A DNA stretch of 14,921 nt, taken from contig JBGTIZ010000308.1 of assembly GCA_041745395.1 (NCBI GenBank), forward strand, positions 1 through 14,921. The letters run 5' to 3'. Numbering within the stretch: position 1 is the stretch's first letter; every line of letters begins with the position of its first letter. This document shows, piece by piece, positions 13,937 to 14,921 of this stretch. The notes below the pieces were generated by a model. That model saw only the letters and a list, made by a program, of their open reading frames with translations. It was not told the DNA's origin and made no database searches. Both the position numbers and the translations under genes were made by a program. The stretch is from Hadersleviella sp041745395 (GTDB taxonomy: Bacteria > Chloroflexota > Anaerolineae > Promineifilales > Promineifilaceae).

Positions 13937-14521
13937 ATGAGTGAAGCCCGCGAACGCGTGTTAGACACGGCCGAGCAGTTGTTCCAAGAAAAAGGGTACA
14001 AAAGTGTCACCATGCGCGACATTGCCCAAGCGTTGGGGATGAAACAAGCCTCCCTCTACTACCATGTGCCGCAAGGCAAGGAACAACTGTACACCGAAGT
14101 AACAGAGCGCGGCTTACGTCGTCATCAAGTGGGTCTGCAAGCGGCCCTCCACACGGCCGTGGACGACGGCTTAGAAGCACAACTGCACGCGGCCGTGCGC
14201 TGGGTCTTTTCCCAACCACCCATGAATCTCATCAAAATGATGGACAACGATATGCCCGAACTCACGGCCGAGGCTCAGCAAGCACTCGAATTTTTAGCCT
14301 ACCAATGTATATTTATGCCCCTAAGCACGATGTTTCAACAGGCCATTCAGCAGGGTCAAATTCGCCACGATGTTGACGCCATGCGGCTGACGGGCACATT
14401 TTTATCTTTGTTAGAAGGGATACAGTTTGCTTCGCATCATCGACAAACTGATATGCCCCCCGTCGTGATGGCGGACGAGATTATTGATATTGTGCTGAAT
14501 GGGTTACGACCACGGCCGTGA
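13937..14521 (+). CDS. TetR/AcrR-family transcriptional regulator
   Basis: A 194-aa regulator. The N-terminal helix-turn-helix (about 5-52) has the family pattern RVLDTAEQLFQEKGYKSVTM then RDIAQALGMKQASLYYHV. The remainder is the all-helical ligand and dimer domain, not assignable to a subclass. ATG 13937 has GGAG ten bases before it; an in-frame TTG at 13928 is too close to that site. A 16-bp palindrome over the promoter suggests autoregulation. A small ORF with its own strong ribosome site starts 27 bp downstream and may be the regulated partner. The stop codon TGA is formed by the last bases of a CACGGCCGTG palindrome, so the C-terminus RPRP is encoded by that repeat. Confidence 0.88.
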   Translation: MSEARERVLDTAEQLFQEKGYKSVTMRDIAQALGMKQASLYYHVPQGKEQLYTEVTERGLRRHQVGLQAALHTAVDDGLEAQLHAAVRWVFSQPPMNLIKMMDNDMPELTAEAQQALEFLAYQCIFMPLSTMFQQAIQQGQIRHDVDAMRLTGTFLSLLEGIQFASHHRQTDMPPVVMADEIIDIVLNGLRPRP

Positions 14522-14547
14522 ATTTTCTGCCTCAGGAGGGCAACCGC

Positions 14548-14754
14548 ATGAGTACCACTGCATACAATCAAGGCAACGAACTTATCATCGCTGAACCAGA
14601 CGGCACACTCAAACGTTGGGAGCTATTCATGCCCCTCTCACTCGGCCTGCCCGCCATTCTGCCCAAAATCATCATCCGCCAAATAGGCCAGCGCGACCAG
14701 CACCAGCCCCAACCCGCTCAGGATGCCCAAATTATTAGAGTGGTTCCTTATTAA
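14548..14754 (+). CDS. Short unclassified ORF downstream of TetR, possibly truncated
   Basis: ATG 14548 is preceded by AGGAGGG at eight bases, one of the strongest ribosome sites in the window, and lies 27 bp after the TetR gene. The frame gives 68 residues. The first 40 or so look natural (ELIIAEPDGTLKRWELFMPL), but the rest turns Gln/Pro-rich (RQIGQRDQHQPQPAQ). In that second part the opposite strand reads as a membrane helix with normal codon use. It may be a real gene broken by a frameshift or rearrangement near 14630. I do not recognise a family, and no function is proposed. Confidence 0.4.
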   Translation: MSTTAYNQGNELIIAEPDGTLKRWELFMPLSLGLPAILPKIIIRQIGQRDQHQPQPAQDAQIIRVVPY

Positions 14755-14921
14755 ATCATGCACCTCTAGCAAGCAGTAAACCAGTTGCTCGAGGCAAAAT
14801 CTATTAGGGAACAACTCTATTTCTGCCCGGTGAAAGGGGACGCCACCTTTCATAGGTCAGCTAGCTAAATTTTAGCTCAATAGAAGAGCAATTCCCCACG
14901 GCCGTGGGTCTCGCCCATTCC

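Larger units (their letters stand above)
1814..14905. repeat. Dispersed highly iterated palindrome ACGGCCGT (23 copies)
   Basis: Octamer starts: 1814, 2646, 3191, 3821, 4458, 5598, 6342, 6646, 7044, 7148, 7445, 7626, 7817, 10082, 10329, 11854, 11938, 12457, 12469, 13713, 14153, 14512, 14898. Seventeen extend to CACGGCCGTG. Twenty lie in coding sequence in all three phases: Thr-Ala-Val in 12, His/Asn-Gly-Arg in 4, Arg-Pro in 4. Three are intergenic. One-base variants (ACGGCCGA, GCGGCCGT) are also frequent. The pccB gene has none. The count was made by eye. Confidence 0.9.

Noticed and set aside
14638..14853. 71-codon minus-strand ORF as an independent gene
   Set aside because: No ribosome site and only its C-terminal half looks protein-like; retained as a possible gene remnant in the findings.
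14831..14877. Hairpins TGAAAGG/CCTTTCA and AGCTAAA/TTTAGCT near the window end as a mobile-element end
   Set aside because: Short stems without a matching partner copy, transposase or target duplication in view.

Overview
The window is bacterial chromosome: GC-rich, densely coded, with clear Shine-Dalgarno sites, sigma-70-like promoters and intrinsic terminators. No rRNA, tRNA, CRISPR array or transposase was recognised. The style of the proteins (a split biotin-dependent acyl-CoA carboxylase, a lone nuoN, small intergenic inverted repeats) suggests a Chloroflexota-like lineage such as Anaerolineae. This is inference from general resemblance, not proof.

Layout. (1) Positions 1-2420, minus strand: a sulfur module. 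From upstream to downstream it has a consensus promoter, about 180 nt of untranslated RNA ending in an intrinsic terminator, a second terminator hairpin, a 49-codon Met/Cys-rich leader ORF with a strong ribosome site, a lipoprotein thiosulfate sulfurtransferase whose start overlaps the leader stop, an intercistronic hairpin, and a YeeE/YedE-type sulfur transporter cut by the window edge. (2) Positions 2486-4651, plus strand: a perfect 16-bp palindrome and a stand-alone cytoplasmic molybdopterin/4Fe-4S oxidoreductase. (3) Positions 4959-6520: NADH-quinone oxidoreductase subunit N and its terminator. (4) Positions 6562-7859: an MscS-family channel and a small membrane protein, divergently transcribed from overlapping -10 boxes, both apparently with almost no leader. 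(5) Positions 7928-12484: carboxyltransferase, biotin carboxylase, biotin carrier protein and a CYTH-domain protein, closed by a terminator. (6) Positions 12509-13769: an M20 amidohydrolase. (7) Positions 13825-14754: a TetR-type regulator behind a likely self-operator, and a short unclassified ORF.

How the genes work together. The carboxyltransferase, biotin carboxylase and carrier protein together supply every part of an acyl-CoA carboxylase; propionyl-CoA or acetyl-CoA is the likely substrate. The lipoprotein rhodanese and the YeeE/YedE permease fit a thiosulfate/sulfane-sulfur capture and import unit. The Mo enzyme and NuoN are redox genes but do not form an evident operon.

The two most unusual signals are these. 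First, the octamer ACGGCCGT (usually as CACGGCCGTG) occurs 23 times in 14.9 kb, about 0.35 being expected by chance. It is found in all three codon phases, in a stop codon and twice inside one terminator. Second, the sulfur operon has an attenuator-like leader with a Met/Cys-rich peptide ORF.
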